From: an uncultured Gammaproteobacteria bacterium | GTDB taxonomy: Bacteria > Pseudomonadota > Gammaproteobacteria > Coxiellales > Coxiellaceae | DNA: 6,023 nucleotides | Direction of reading: 5' to 3' | NCBI GenBank assembly: GCA_903870185.1 | Contig: CAIQCE010000013.1 | Coordinates: forward strand, 1 to 6,023 | In this document: one piece after another, positions 1 to 5,032 of the stretch | Numbering within the stretch: position 1 is the stretch's first letter | Layout of the letters: each line of letters opens with the position of its first letter | Position numbers and translations under genes: made by a program | The notes under the pieces: model-generated | Told to the model about the DNA's origin: nothing | The model's input: the letters and a program-made list of their open reading frames with translations, nothing else | Databases searched by the model: none

Positions 1-326
1 AAAAACATAGGCTTATCTTGCCAATTTTTATAAGTACAGTGCCCTAATGGGCCATAGACTTCGACAGAATTCCCAATTTCTAAACTTTGAATTAATGAGG
101 CGTTATTGGAATCTTCCGGATGAGAACGAATATTAAGCTCTAAACTTCCATCTGATCTAGGTGCATTGGCGATGGAAAAAGCGAGTCGATTTCCAGCTGG
201 ATTTTTCAACTCCAGATATTGACCCGCTTCAAAATTCAAATGTTCTTCTATGGGGAATAATTGAATAATCAAAACTTGATTATTCAATCTTTGAATGGAT
301 TGAACTTTGTAGTGAAGAAGAGACAT
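1..326 (-). CDS. NAD(P)H-flavin/ferredoxin-type oxidoreductase, N-terminal part (3' end outside window)
   Basis: Only the first 108 codons are present; the reading frame is open to the left edge. The visible part looks like the FAD-binding beta-barrel of the ferredoxin-NADP reductase superfamily (Fre / AscD-like NAD(P)H-flavin reductases). It has F-x-A-G-Q-Y at about residues 32-37, the flavin-contact stretch RLAFSIANAP at 47-56, and YGPLG at 91-95 just before the linker to the NAD(P)H-binding domain, which lies off-window. Such proteins pass electrons from NAD(P)H to flavin or an iron-sulfur partner in the cytosol. No N-terminal Cys cluster of a fused 2Fe-2S domain is seen. The start is supported by GGGGAG about 6 bases upstream, and the gene begins 12 bp after the rho stop with no terminator between, so it is probably cotranscribed with rho. 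Odd point: the usual R-x-(Y/F)-S flavin motif reads R-L-A-F-S, with the Arg one place early. The exact substrate cannot be assigned. Confidence 0.8.
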   Translation of the reverse strand, partial: MSLLHYKVQSIQRLNNQVLIIQLFPIEEHLNFEAGQYLELKNPAGNRLAFSIANAPRSDGSLELNIRSHPEDSNNASLIQSLEIGNSVEVYGPLGHCTYKNWQDKPMF

Positions 327-338
327 TACTCTCCCCGA

Positions 339-1589
339 TTAACCCTTCATAGAATCAAAGAAATCGTTATTCGTCTTAGTCAATTTCAAACGATCAATCA
401 TGAATTCTATTGCCGCTAATTCATCCATCGGATGCAAGATTTTACGCAAAATCCACATCTTTTGAAGCTCTGCAGGTTTAGTAATTAATTCTTCTCGGCG
501 TGTTCCAGAACGATTGATATTAATCGCTGGGAAGACTCGTTTTTCAGCGACTCGACGATCCAAATGAACTTCCATATTACCCGTTCCCTTGAATTCTTCG
601 TAAATTACATCATCCATTTTGGAACCTGTTTCTACTAAAGCAGTTGCAATAATCGTTAAACTACCACCTTCTTCAATATTTCGAGCTGCACCAAAGAATC
701 GTTTAGGTCTTTGCAAAGCATTCGCGTCTACACCACCCGTCAACACTTTTCCAGAAGCTGGAATCACCGTGTTATAAGCTCGCGCTAAACGAGTGATCGA
801 ATCTAATAAAATCACCACGTCACGCTTGTGCTCTACTAAACGTTTCGCTTTTTCAATAACCATCTCAGCGACTTGAACGTGCCGAGTCGCAGGCTCATCA
901 AATGTACTCGCGATTACCTCACCCTTTACGGAACGCGCCATTTCGGTTACTTCCTCAGGACGCTCGTCAATTAACAACACGATTAAATAGCATTCAGGAT
1001 GATTCTCTGCGATGGAGTGAGCAATATTTTGCATCATCATGGTCTTACCAGCTTTTGGTGGAGACACAATAAGTCCTCGCTGACCCTTACCGATCGGTGA
1101 AGCTAAGTCGATAACTCTAGCTGTAATATCTTCTGTACTACCATTACCTAATTCTAAGGTAAGACGTTTATTAGCAAATAAAGGAGTTAAATTCTCAAAC
1201 AGTACTTTATTACGGGCATTCTCAGGAGTTTCATAGTTAATTTCGCTAACTTGTAACAAAGCAAAATAGCGCTCAGCCTCTTTAGGCGGTCTAATTTTAC
1301 CGGAAACCGTATCACCTGTTCTGAGGTTAAATCGTCGAACTTGGCTAGGAGAAACATAGATATCATCTGGGCCAGCTAAATAGGAGCCTTCGCCAGAACG
1401 TAAGAAGCCAAATCCATCTTGTAGGATTTCTAAAACCCCATCACCATAGATATCTTCTTTTTTGGCATGGGCTTTTAATATTGAAAAGATAATATGTTGT
1501 TTTTGGGCTCGAGCTACATCGATCCCCATTTCACGTGCTAAATCCGTTAGCTCAGCAGCTGACTTTTTCTTCAATTCAGTTAAATTCAT
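339..1589 (-). CDS. rho: Transcription termination factor Rho
   Basis: A complete 416-residue protein, close to the 419 residues of E. coli Rho and nearly collinear with it. Rho is a hexameric RNA-dependent ATPase/translocase that binds C-rich nascent RNA and dissociates RNA polymerase. Residues 1-47 form the N-terminal helical domain. The cold-shock-like primary RNA-binding domain follows, with DGFGFLR at 58-64. The RecA-like motor spans about 130-416, with Walker A PPKAGKT (177-183), catalytic Glu in LIDERPEE (E209), Walker B ILLDS (D263), the Q-loop GKVLTGGVDAN (280-290) and the R-loop region with EEFKGTGNM. All expected catalytic residues are present and there is no insertion in the N-terminal region as seen in some high-GC taxa. 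The start matches the family N-terminus MNLTELK; the ribosome binding site is weak (GTGAG). It lies downstream of trxA, the conserved gammaproteobacterial order, and its leader carries a rut-like tract. Confidence 0.98.
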   Translation of the reverse strand: MNLTELKKKSAAELTDLAREMGIDVARAQKQHIIFSILKAHAKKEDIYGDGVLEILQDGFGFLRSGEGSYLAGPDDIYVSPSQVRRFNLRTGDTVSGKIRPPKEAERYFALLQVSEINYETPENARNKVLFENLTPLFANKRLTLELGNGSTEDITARVIDLASPIGKGQRGLIVSPPKAGKTMMMQNIAHSIAENHPECYLIVLLIDERPEEVTEMARSVKGEVIASTFDEPATRHVQVAEMVIEKAKRLVEHKRDVVILLDSITRLARAYNTVIPASGKVLTGGVDANALQRPKRFFGAARNIEEGGSLTIIATALVETGSKMDDVIYEEFKGTGNMEVHLDRRVAEKRVFPAININRSGTRREELITKPAELQKMWILRKILHPMDELAAIEFMIDRLKLTKTNNDFFDSMKG

Positions 1590-1646
1590 AGGTACTCACT
1601 GGTAGTTTAGACATAATAAAAAAGATGGTATTCAAAGATTAAACCT

Positions 1647-1684
1647 GGGAAGTTTGGATGGATGGTTTGAGTTAGAAGTATTAA
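1647..1684 (-). promoter_or_regulatory. G-free, C-rich rut-like tract in the rho leader
   Basis: Read on the minus strand, this 38-base stretch of the untranslated leader contains no G at all and is about 40 percent C. It carries regularly spaced pyrimidine-C dinucleotides (ACCATCCATCCAAAC, then CTTCCC). C-rich, G-poor, unstructured RNA is what Rho binds, and autogenous control of rho by attenuation in its leader is established in E. coli. The inference is that Rho binds here and limits its own transcription. There is no strict rut consensus, so this is a compositional call. Confidence 0.4.
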
Positions 1685-1715
1685 CCTATTAGAAACTAGA
1701 TCGTTAGTTCGAGGA

Positions 1716-1744
1716 ATTCTAGAACATGTAATCGAATAATGCAA
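1716..1744 (-). promoter_or_regulatory. Candidate sigma70 promoter for rho
   Basis: On the minus strand, TTGCAT (1739-1744) and TAGAAT (1716-1721) are separated by 17 bases. The -10 box matches consensus at 5 of 6 positions and the -35 box at 3 of 6. Initiation would fall near 1709, giving a leader of about 120 bases that includes the G-free tract. The -35 box touches the base of the hairpin at 1744-1762, so terminator and promoter would abut. This is pattern-based only. Confidence 0.35.
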
Positions 1745-1762
1745 GCCCCCATTTCAGGGGCT
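1744..1762 (-). terminator. Hairpin after trxA, weak intrinsic terminator or attenuator
   Basis: AGCCCC pairs with GGGGCT around a 7-base loop, starting 13 bases past the trxA stop. On the minus strand the stem is followed by TTGCATTATT, which is T-rich but not an uninterrupted T tract, so termination is probably partial. That would let some trxA transcripts read into rho, while rho may also use its own promoter just beyond. Confidence 0.45.
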
Positions 1763-1775
1763 CAAAGCCTAGTTA

Positions 1776-2102
1776 TTAGATATTTTCTTCTAAAAATGCC
1801 GTTAATTGAGTTTTATTCAACGCGCCCACCTTGGTTGCTGCTACATCTCCATTCTTAAATAAAATCAGTGTTGGAATGCCTCGAACTCCGTATTGAGAGG
1901 GCATTTGTGAATTCTGATCTACGTTAACTTTAACGATCTTCAAGCGGGACTGATAGTCCTTACCGACTTCCTCCAAAACAGGAGCAATCATCTTGCAAGG
2001 CCCACACCATTCAGCCCAAAAATCTACTAATACGGGAACGGTTGATTTAATAACATCGTTTTCAAAGTTGGCATCGGTTGTACTTAAAACATATTCGCTC
2101 AT
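1776..2102 (-). CDS. trxA: Thioredoxin 1
   Basis: A 108-residue protein, the usual length for TrxA (109 in E. coli). It is the cytosolic dithiol-disulfide oxidoreductase that is reduced by thioredoxin reductase and keeps ribonucleotide reductase, PAPS reductase and other proteins reduced. The single domain shows the catalytic WCGPC motif (W32, C33, C36), the buried Asp in LVDFWAEW (D27), the cis-proline in RGIPT (P77), and the conserved K-V-G-A segment at 91-94. The reading frame extends 21 codons further upstream, but the start at 2102 is preferred because it aligns with the family N-terminus and has GAGAGGA about 5-6 bases before it; the longer start has no such support. It sits between proC and rho; trxA directly before rho is a conserved arrangement. 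Confidence 0.97.
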   Translation of the reverse strand: MSEYVLSTTDANFENDVIKSTVPVLVDFWAEWCGPCKMIAPVLEEVGKDYQSRLKIVKVNVDQNSQMPSQYGVRGIPTLILFKNGDVAATKVGALNKTQLTAFLEENI

Positions 2103-2136
2103 TATCTTCCTCTCATTAATACTGACAATGCCTATC

Positions 2137-2165
2137 ATGCTAATGGAAATTCCATGCTTAGGCAA
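2137..2165 (-). promoter_or_regulatory. Candidate trxA promoter with a palindrome in its spacer
   Basis: On the minus strand, TTGCCT (2160-2165) and TAGCAT (2137-2142) are 17 bases apart, each matching consensus at 4 of 6 positions. The spacer contains a perfect 13-base inverted repeat, ATGGAA-T-TTCCAT on that strand (2143-2155), which abuts the -10 box and could be an operator. The promoter would give a leader of about 30 bases containing the trxA ribosome binding site. The match is moderate and trxA could equally be expressed by read-through from proC. Confidence 0.3.
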
Positions 2166-2175
2166 ATCTAAAAAT

Positions 2176-2991
2176 TTACAACTGACCCAATTCTATAGAG
2201 CGCCTAAAAGCCGCCTCAAGAGCATTAGAAAATGCTTCTCTAACATTGGCCTCTTCTAAACAACGAATGCCTTGCTCGGTAATGCCACCACGTGACGTCA
2301 CCTCCTCACGCAAAGTTTGGAAATCTTTCTCTGATTGAATAGCTAGCTGAACGGCACCCAGCACTGTTTGTTTCACTAATGGGTTTACAATTCGAGCAGG
2401 CAACCCTAATTTTTCAGCGGCAGCCTCTAAAGCTTCCATCACAAAATACACATAAGCAGGGCCAGCCCCTGATAGAGCACCCACGGCATCCATCTCTTCT
2501 TCATGAGAGAGCCATAAAGCCAATCCAGTTGTTTTAAAGAGAGTCTCTATGAAGATTTTTTCTGCATCAGAAACTTTATCATTCGCCCATAAAGCAGTAG
2601 CGCCCATTCCTATCAATGCAGGCGTATTAGACATTGCGCGAATCAGTGGTAACTCAAAACCCAAAGTTTCTTGAATTTGTGTTAGTCCAACTCCGGCTGC
2701 TACGGAAACTAAAAGAGATTTTTTGATTTTTAAGCTGGATTTAATAGACTCTAATGCTTCTAGCATCTGCTGAGGTTTCACACAGAGAATCACAACATCA
2801 GCTACTGTTGCAACTGCTGCATTCTCTACATTGGTTTCAATTTTAAATTCTGCTTCTAAATGCCTTAGTTTTTCAGTATTTCGATTCGAGGCAAAAATAT
2901 TCTTAGGGTCATAAGAAGCCTTAATTAAGGCTCCAATAATTGCCTCTCCCAAATGCCCTGCGCCTATAAAACCAATGACTTTATTATGCAT
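2176..2991 (-). CDS. proC: Pyrroline-5-carboxylate reductase
   Basis: A 271-residue protein of normal family length. It catalyses the last step of proline synthesis, NAD(P)H-dependent reduction of 1-pyrroline-5-carboxylate to L-proline, in the cytosol as an oligomer. The N-terminal Rossmann fold carries G-A-G-H-L-G (G10, G12, G15), followed by SNRN at about 35-38, which usually contacts the 2'-phosphate of NADPH. The dimerisation and catalytic domain carries SGAGPAY (174-180) and the ProC signature around EEVTSRGGITEQG (229-241). Where many homologues have G-N-M-G in the dinucleotide loop this one has G-H-L-G. The start codon lies inside the end of yggS (8-bp overlap, different frame), and only a poor purine-rich ribosome binding site precedes it, so translational coupling to yggS is likely. 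yggS-proC is a widespread gene pair; here trxA follows where yggT is often found. Confidence 0.97.
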   Translation of the reverse strand: MHNKVIGFIGAGHLGEAIIGALIKASYDPKNIFASNRNTEKLRHLEAEFKIETNVENAAVATVADVVILCVKPQQMLEALESIKSSLKIKKSLLVSVAAGVGLTQIQETLGFELPLIRAMSNTPALIGMGATALWANDKVSDAEKIFIETLFKTTGLALWLSHEEEMDAVGALSGAGPAYVYFVMEALEAAAEKLGLPARIVNPLVKQTVLGAVQLAIQSEKDFQTLREEVTSRGGITEQGIRCLEEANVREAFSNALEAAFRRSIELGQL

Positions 2992-3664
2992 TTATTTTTC
3001 TTTCGCCAAAAATAGCTGTTCCAATTCGCACCAACGTACTACCCTCGGCAATTGCAGCTTCAAAATCACCTGACATTCCCATTGATAAAGTATCCAGTGG
3101 AAAACCATGAGCGATTAAATTTTCTTTCGCTTCAAATAACTGATGAAATGCTCTTCTTTGGGCTTTAAATTCTAGATCCCGTTCCAACATGGTCATTAAT
3201 CCACGAAATCTTAAGTTAGGATAACTCTCGACTAAGAATGCAAAATCTCTTAACTCATTCAAACTAATTCCGGATTTAGAAACTTCACCACTAATATTGA
3301 TTTGAATACAGCAATTTATTGGCTTACGTTGGTCAGACCGATATTGATTTAATTTCGCAGCTACATTTAAGCTACTCAAGCCATGAACCCAGTCAAAATG
3401 TCCCGCAATCTCTTCTGCTTTATTCGATTGAATTCTACCAATATAATGCCATTCCAAATCATACTCCGACAAAGCGCTAATCTTGGATAAAGCCTCTTGT
3501 AAGTAATTTTCGGCAAAGGCCTTTTGACCAGCTGCAATCGCTTCTTTGATGGCTTCCAAATCTTGAAATTTACTAACAGCTACTAAATTTACCGATCCAG
3601 AAGGGCGGTGATAGGCTGTTTCAGCACTACGGATTTGCTCTAAGACGGTTTGAAGGGTTTTCAT
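2984..3664 (-). CDS. yggS: YggS-family pyridoxal phosphate homeostasis protein (PLPBP)
   Basis: A 226-residue single-domain protein with the fold-type III alanine-racemase-like barrel that binds PLP but has no known catalytic activity. Family members buffer PLP and influence amino-acid and keto-acid pools. The PLP lysine is K32 in LVAVSK. Other family motifs are FAEN (50-53, usually FGEN), WHYIGRIQSNK (72-82), SMGMSGD (194-200) and the phosphate-binding GSTLVRIGTAIFG (208-220). The start at 3664 fits the family length, and an in-frame TAG six bases upstream rules out a longer protein. There is no recognisable Shine-Dalgarno sequence before it, and a good promoter lies so close that the transcript may be leaderless. 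It overlaps proC by 8 bp and appears to be the first gene of the leftward operon. Confidence 0.96.
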   Translation of the reverse strand: MKTLQTVLEQIRSAETAYHRPSGSVNLVAVSKFQDLEAIKEAIAAGQKAFAENYLQEALSKISALSEYDLEWHYIGRIQSNKAEEIAGHFDWVHGLSSLNVAAKLNQYRSDQRKPINCCIQINISGEVSKSGISLNELRDFAFLVESYPNLRFRGLMTMLERDLEFKAQRRAFHQLFEAKENLIAHGFPLDTLSMGMSGDFEAAIAEGSTLVRIGTAIFGERKINA

Positions 3665-3671
3665 CCGCTAA

Positions 3672-3700
3672 ATCATAGCCATAATCAGCCCATCGATCAA
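3672..3700 (-). promoter_or_regulatory. Strong candidate promoter for yggS, predicting a leaderless mRNA
   Basis: On the minus strand, TTGATC (3695-3700, 4 of 6) and TATGAT (3672-3677, 5 of 6) are separated by exactly 17 bases, the best-looking sigma70 match in the divergent region. Seven bases past the -10 box falls at 3664-3665, the A of the yggS ATG or the G just before it. The absence of a Shine-Dalgarno sequence before yggS agrees with leaderless initiation. This is an inference from spacing only. Confidence 0.45.
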
Positions 3701-3813
3701 CTTACGCATGACTTAGAGTAAAGGTAACTGAACAAAAAGAGGCACTGCCACAAGCCAAATGCAAAATGAATGGATTTAGAGAGCATTCAACCAGATCTAA
3801 TCACTGTAAAAAC

Positions 3814-3842
3814 TTGCTTAGCGCCTACTTAGCCCATAAAAT
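3814..3842 (+). promoter_or_regulatory. Candidate promoter for algH-ruvX
   Basis: TTGCTT (3814-3819, 3 of 6) and TAAAAT (3837-3842, 5 of 6) are separated by 17 bases. Initiation near 3849 gives a leader of about 34 bases before the algH start at 3883 and would exclude the in-frame ATGs at 3766 and 3841. The rest of the 3665-3882 divergent region shows no further gene or hairpin terminator that I can support. Confidence 0.4.
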
Positions 3843-3882
3843 GCATTTAATTTTGATCAATTACTGGGCTTCACCCTTAACT

Positions 3883-4476
3883 ATGCCTATAGACCACAGC
3901 TCTGAACTTAGCCATCATTTTCTAGTCGCAATGCCTTCTTTAGATGATCTTAACTTCAAGCATGCAGTCATTTATGTCTGTGAGCATAATGAAGAAGGGG
4001 CCATGGGCCTGATCATCAATAAGCCTCTTCAAATCAATCTGGGGAATGTGTTGCATCATCTTAATATCGATGTAACTGATAAATCCTCCGAATCCCATCC
4101 AGTTTTAATGGGAGGGCCCGTAGGACAAGAGCATGGCTTTATTATCCACAATGAACTTAGCTTTCTTTCTGAAAAGACTAAACGTGAAGTTGATGCCAAT
4201 CCAGATGACCATACGGAGTTAGTTATTTCTTCTTCTAAAGAAATGCTCAGTTCCATTGCGCAGGGCAAAGGCCCTGCCCAATACCTAGTCACTTTAGGAT
4301 ATACAGGCTGGGAAGCTGGACAACTTGAAAATGAAATTGCAAAAAATGATTGGTTAGTCATCCCGTATGACGAAAATATTCTTTTTAAAGTTCCGATGGA
4401 GCTCCGTTGGCAAATGGCACCTTCATCACTCGGAATTGATATTAACCAAATTTCAGGTCATGTCGGGCATGCCTGA
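3883..4476 (+). CDS. algH: YqgE/AlgH family protein (UPF0301)
   Basis: A 197-residue protein with the full UPF0301 (YqgE/AlgH) domain, usually about 185-190 residues. The biochemical function of this cytosolic family is not settled; the name AlgH comes from a link to alginate regulation in Pseudomonas. Family motifs are HHFLVAMP (11-18), IYVCEHNEEGAMGLIINKP (30-48), LMGGPV (75-80) and the C-terminal GYTGW...GQLE...NDW block. The frame is open from an ATG at 3766, which would add 39 residues, but the family N-terminus is only a few residues before the HHFLVAMP block and a promoter at 3814-3842 favours the start at 3883. The ribosome binding site is poor for every candidate start. The last 8 bp overlap ruvX, and yqgE-yqgF is a conserved pair, so the two are almost certainly cotranscribed and possibly translationally coupled. 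Confidence 0.93.
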   Translation: MPIDHSSELSHHFLVAMPSLDDLNFKHAVIYVCEHNEEGAMGLIINKPLQINLGNVLHHLNIDVTDKSSESHPVLMGGPVGQEHGFIIHNELSFLSEKTKREVDANPDDHTELVISSSKEMLSSIAQGKGPAQYLVTLGYTGWEAGQLENEIAKNDWLVIPYDENILFKVPMELRWQMAPSSLGIDINQISGHVGHA

Positions 4477-4897
4477 TTCCAATTCACCCAAAATTCTACT
4501 GGGCTTTGATTTTGGCATGAAAAAAATTGGTATCGCTATTGGCCAAAGCATCACTGAATCGGCTCGCCCCTTAACCATTATCAAAGCACAAGATGGAATC
4601 CCTGATTGGAAATCCATCAAGAATCTCATTGAAGAATGGCAAGTAGAAGCCTTGGTTGTTGGATTGCCTTATCAACTTGATGGAAATGAGCAGGAAATTA
4701 CCCGTGCCACCCGAAAATTTGCCAATCGTCTTCAAGCGCAATTTAAACTTCCCGTTTATTTAATTGATGAACGCTATAGTTCCAAAGAAGCAAGATCTCA
4801 ATTAAATGAAATGGGCGCTCATAAAGATTCTCTCGATAGTTATGCTGCCAAGTTGATTTTGGAATCCTGGTTTAGGGAAAAAGAAAGTCTTAAATAA
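4469..4897 (+). CDS. ruvX: YqgF/RuvX RNase H-fold nuclease (putative pre-16S rRNA nuclease / Holliday junction resolvase-like)
   Basis: A 142-residue protein, the normal length for YqgF. The family has an RNase H-like fold; E. coli YqgF is implicated in maturation of the 16S rRNA 5' end and relatives cleave Holliday junctions. The first acidic residue is D14 in GFDFGMKKIGIAIG (12-25), followed by VVGLP (63-67), Glu in IDERYSS (E101, usually DERLTT) and the last Asp in DSYAAKLILESWF (D123), so the acidic catalytic triad is intact. The Arg usually seen after G-x-D-x-G-x-x is Lys here. The ATG at 4469 is preferred: it matches the family N-terminus and CAGGT lies about 11 bases before it. The ATG at 4460 is in the same frame but sits too close to that site. 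The open frame back to 4367 is covered by algH. It overlaps algH by 8 bp and is followed by a terminator. Confidence 0.95.
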   Translation: MPDSNSPKILLGFDFGMKKIGIAIGQSITESARPLTIIKAQDGIPDWKSIKNLIEEWQVEALVVGLPYQLDGNEQEITRATRKFANRLQAQFKLPVYLIDERYSSKEARSQLNEMGAHKDSLDSYAAKLILESWFREKESLK

Positions 4898-4902
4898 AAC
4901 AT

Positions 4903-4927
4903 TAAGAGGGACTTAGACTCCCTTTTA
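4903..4927 (+). terminator. Rho-independent terminator after ruvX
   Basis: An uninterrupted 9-bp stem (TAAGAGGGA with TCCCTTTTA, including one G-T pair) closes a 7-base loop, beginning 5 bases after the ruvX stop. The descending arm ends in TTTT, followed by ACCCC, so the T tract is short and part of the stem. It probably ends the algH-ruvX transcript at least partly and separates it from the ATPase gene. Confidence 0.6.
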
Positions 4928-5027
4928 CCCCTAAAACTGCTCATCGATGAGCAATTTTAGGCTGAAAATTGCTTTCAATAAAGCAATTTTTGGCGTAAAA
5001 TTGCTCAACAATAGGCAATTTTAGGGG
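4928..5027 (+). promoter_or_regulatory. Long-range inverted repeat enclosing the array and the ATPase ribosome binding site
   Basis: CCCCTAAAA-C-TGC at 4928-4940 is complementary to GCA-A-TTTTAGGGG at 5015-5027 at 12 of 13 positions. The right arm contains part of the G-run that serves as the Shine-Dalgarno sequence of the downstream ATPase gene. In RNA this outer stem would mask that site, whereas three separate local hairpins would leave most of the G-run free. The two folds are mutually exclusive, which gives a plausible translational switch. No ligand, protein or temperature signal is evident from sequence alone. Confidence 0.4.
4930..5025. repeat. Three tandem 32-bp palindromic repeats
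   Basis: Three head-to-tail 32-base units occupy 4930-4961, 4962-4993 and 4994-5025 with no gaps. Each starts with C-x-(T/G)-AAAA-(C/T)-TGCT and ends with GCAATTTT-(A/T)-GG, so every unit is also an inverted repeat. Hand alignment gives 26 of 32 identities for units 1 and 3, 22 for 2 and 3, and 20 for 1 and 2. Differences concentrate in the central nine bases. Stems: unit 1 is a nearly perfect 32-base palindrome with one mismatched pair; unit 2 forms a 15-bp stem with a CAAT loop (4961-4994); unit 3 forms about 10 bp with an 8-base loop. Palindrome centres are at 4945.5, 4977.5 and 5009.5, exactly 32 bp apart. The array is not a CRISPR (no unique spacers of normal size). It fills the gap between the ruvX terminator and the ATPase ribosome binding site. 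Confidence 0.85.
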
Positions 5028-5029
5028 GG
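5023..5029 (+). promoter_or_regulatory. G-run ribosome binding site of the ATPase gene
   Basis: AGGGGGG ends 3 bases before the ATG at 5033; pairing of its first bases with the anti-Shine-Dalgarno gives a spacing of about 5-7. Its first two Gs are also the end of the third palindromic unit. This fixes the start codon of the ATPase gene. Confidence 0.6.
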
Positions 5030-5032
5030 TCT

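Noticed and set aside
2103..2165. 21-residue N-terminal extension of thioredoxin
   Set aside because: The shorter start has a clear GAGAGGA ribosome binding site and matches the normal TrxA length and N-terminus.
1993..2259. Plus-strand open frame of 88 codons
   Set aside because: It runs antisense across trxA and the end of proC, has no family resemblance and is explained by the real genes on the other strand.
3737..3760. Possible minus-strand terminator (GGCAGTGCC followed by TCTTTTTG)
   Set aside because: The short GGCA/TGCC inverted repeat leaves a one-base loop and cannot form a stable hairpin; no minus-strand gene ends just before it.
3766..3882. 39-residue N-terminal extension of AlgH
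   Set aside because: The added residues are outside the family domain, lack a ribosome binding site, and a candidate promoter lies within them.
4056..4361. Minus-strand open frame of 101 codons
   Set aside because: It lies entirely opposite algH, whose protein is clearly recognisable; no ribosome binding site or family motif.
4970..5001. Promoter inside the palindromic array (TTGCTT and TAAAAT)
   Set aside because: The boxes are 20 bases apart, too far for a normal sigma70 promoter, and both fall in repeat arms where they arise from the repeat sequence.
4930..5025. CRISPR array
   Set aside because: Repeats are contiguous 32-bp units with only about nine variable central bases, which partly pair with each other; there are no spacer-sized unique segments.
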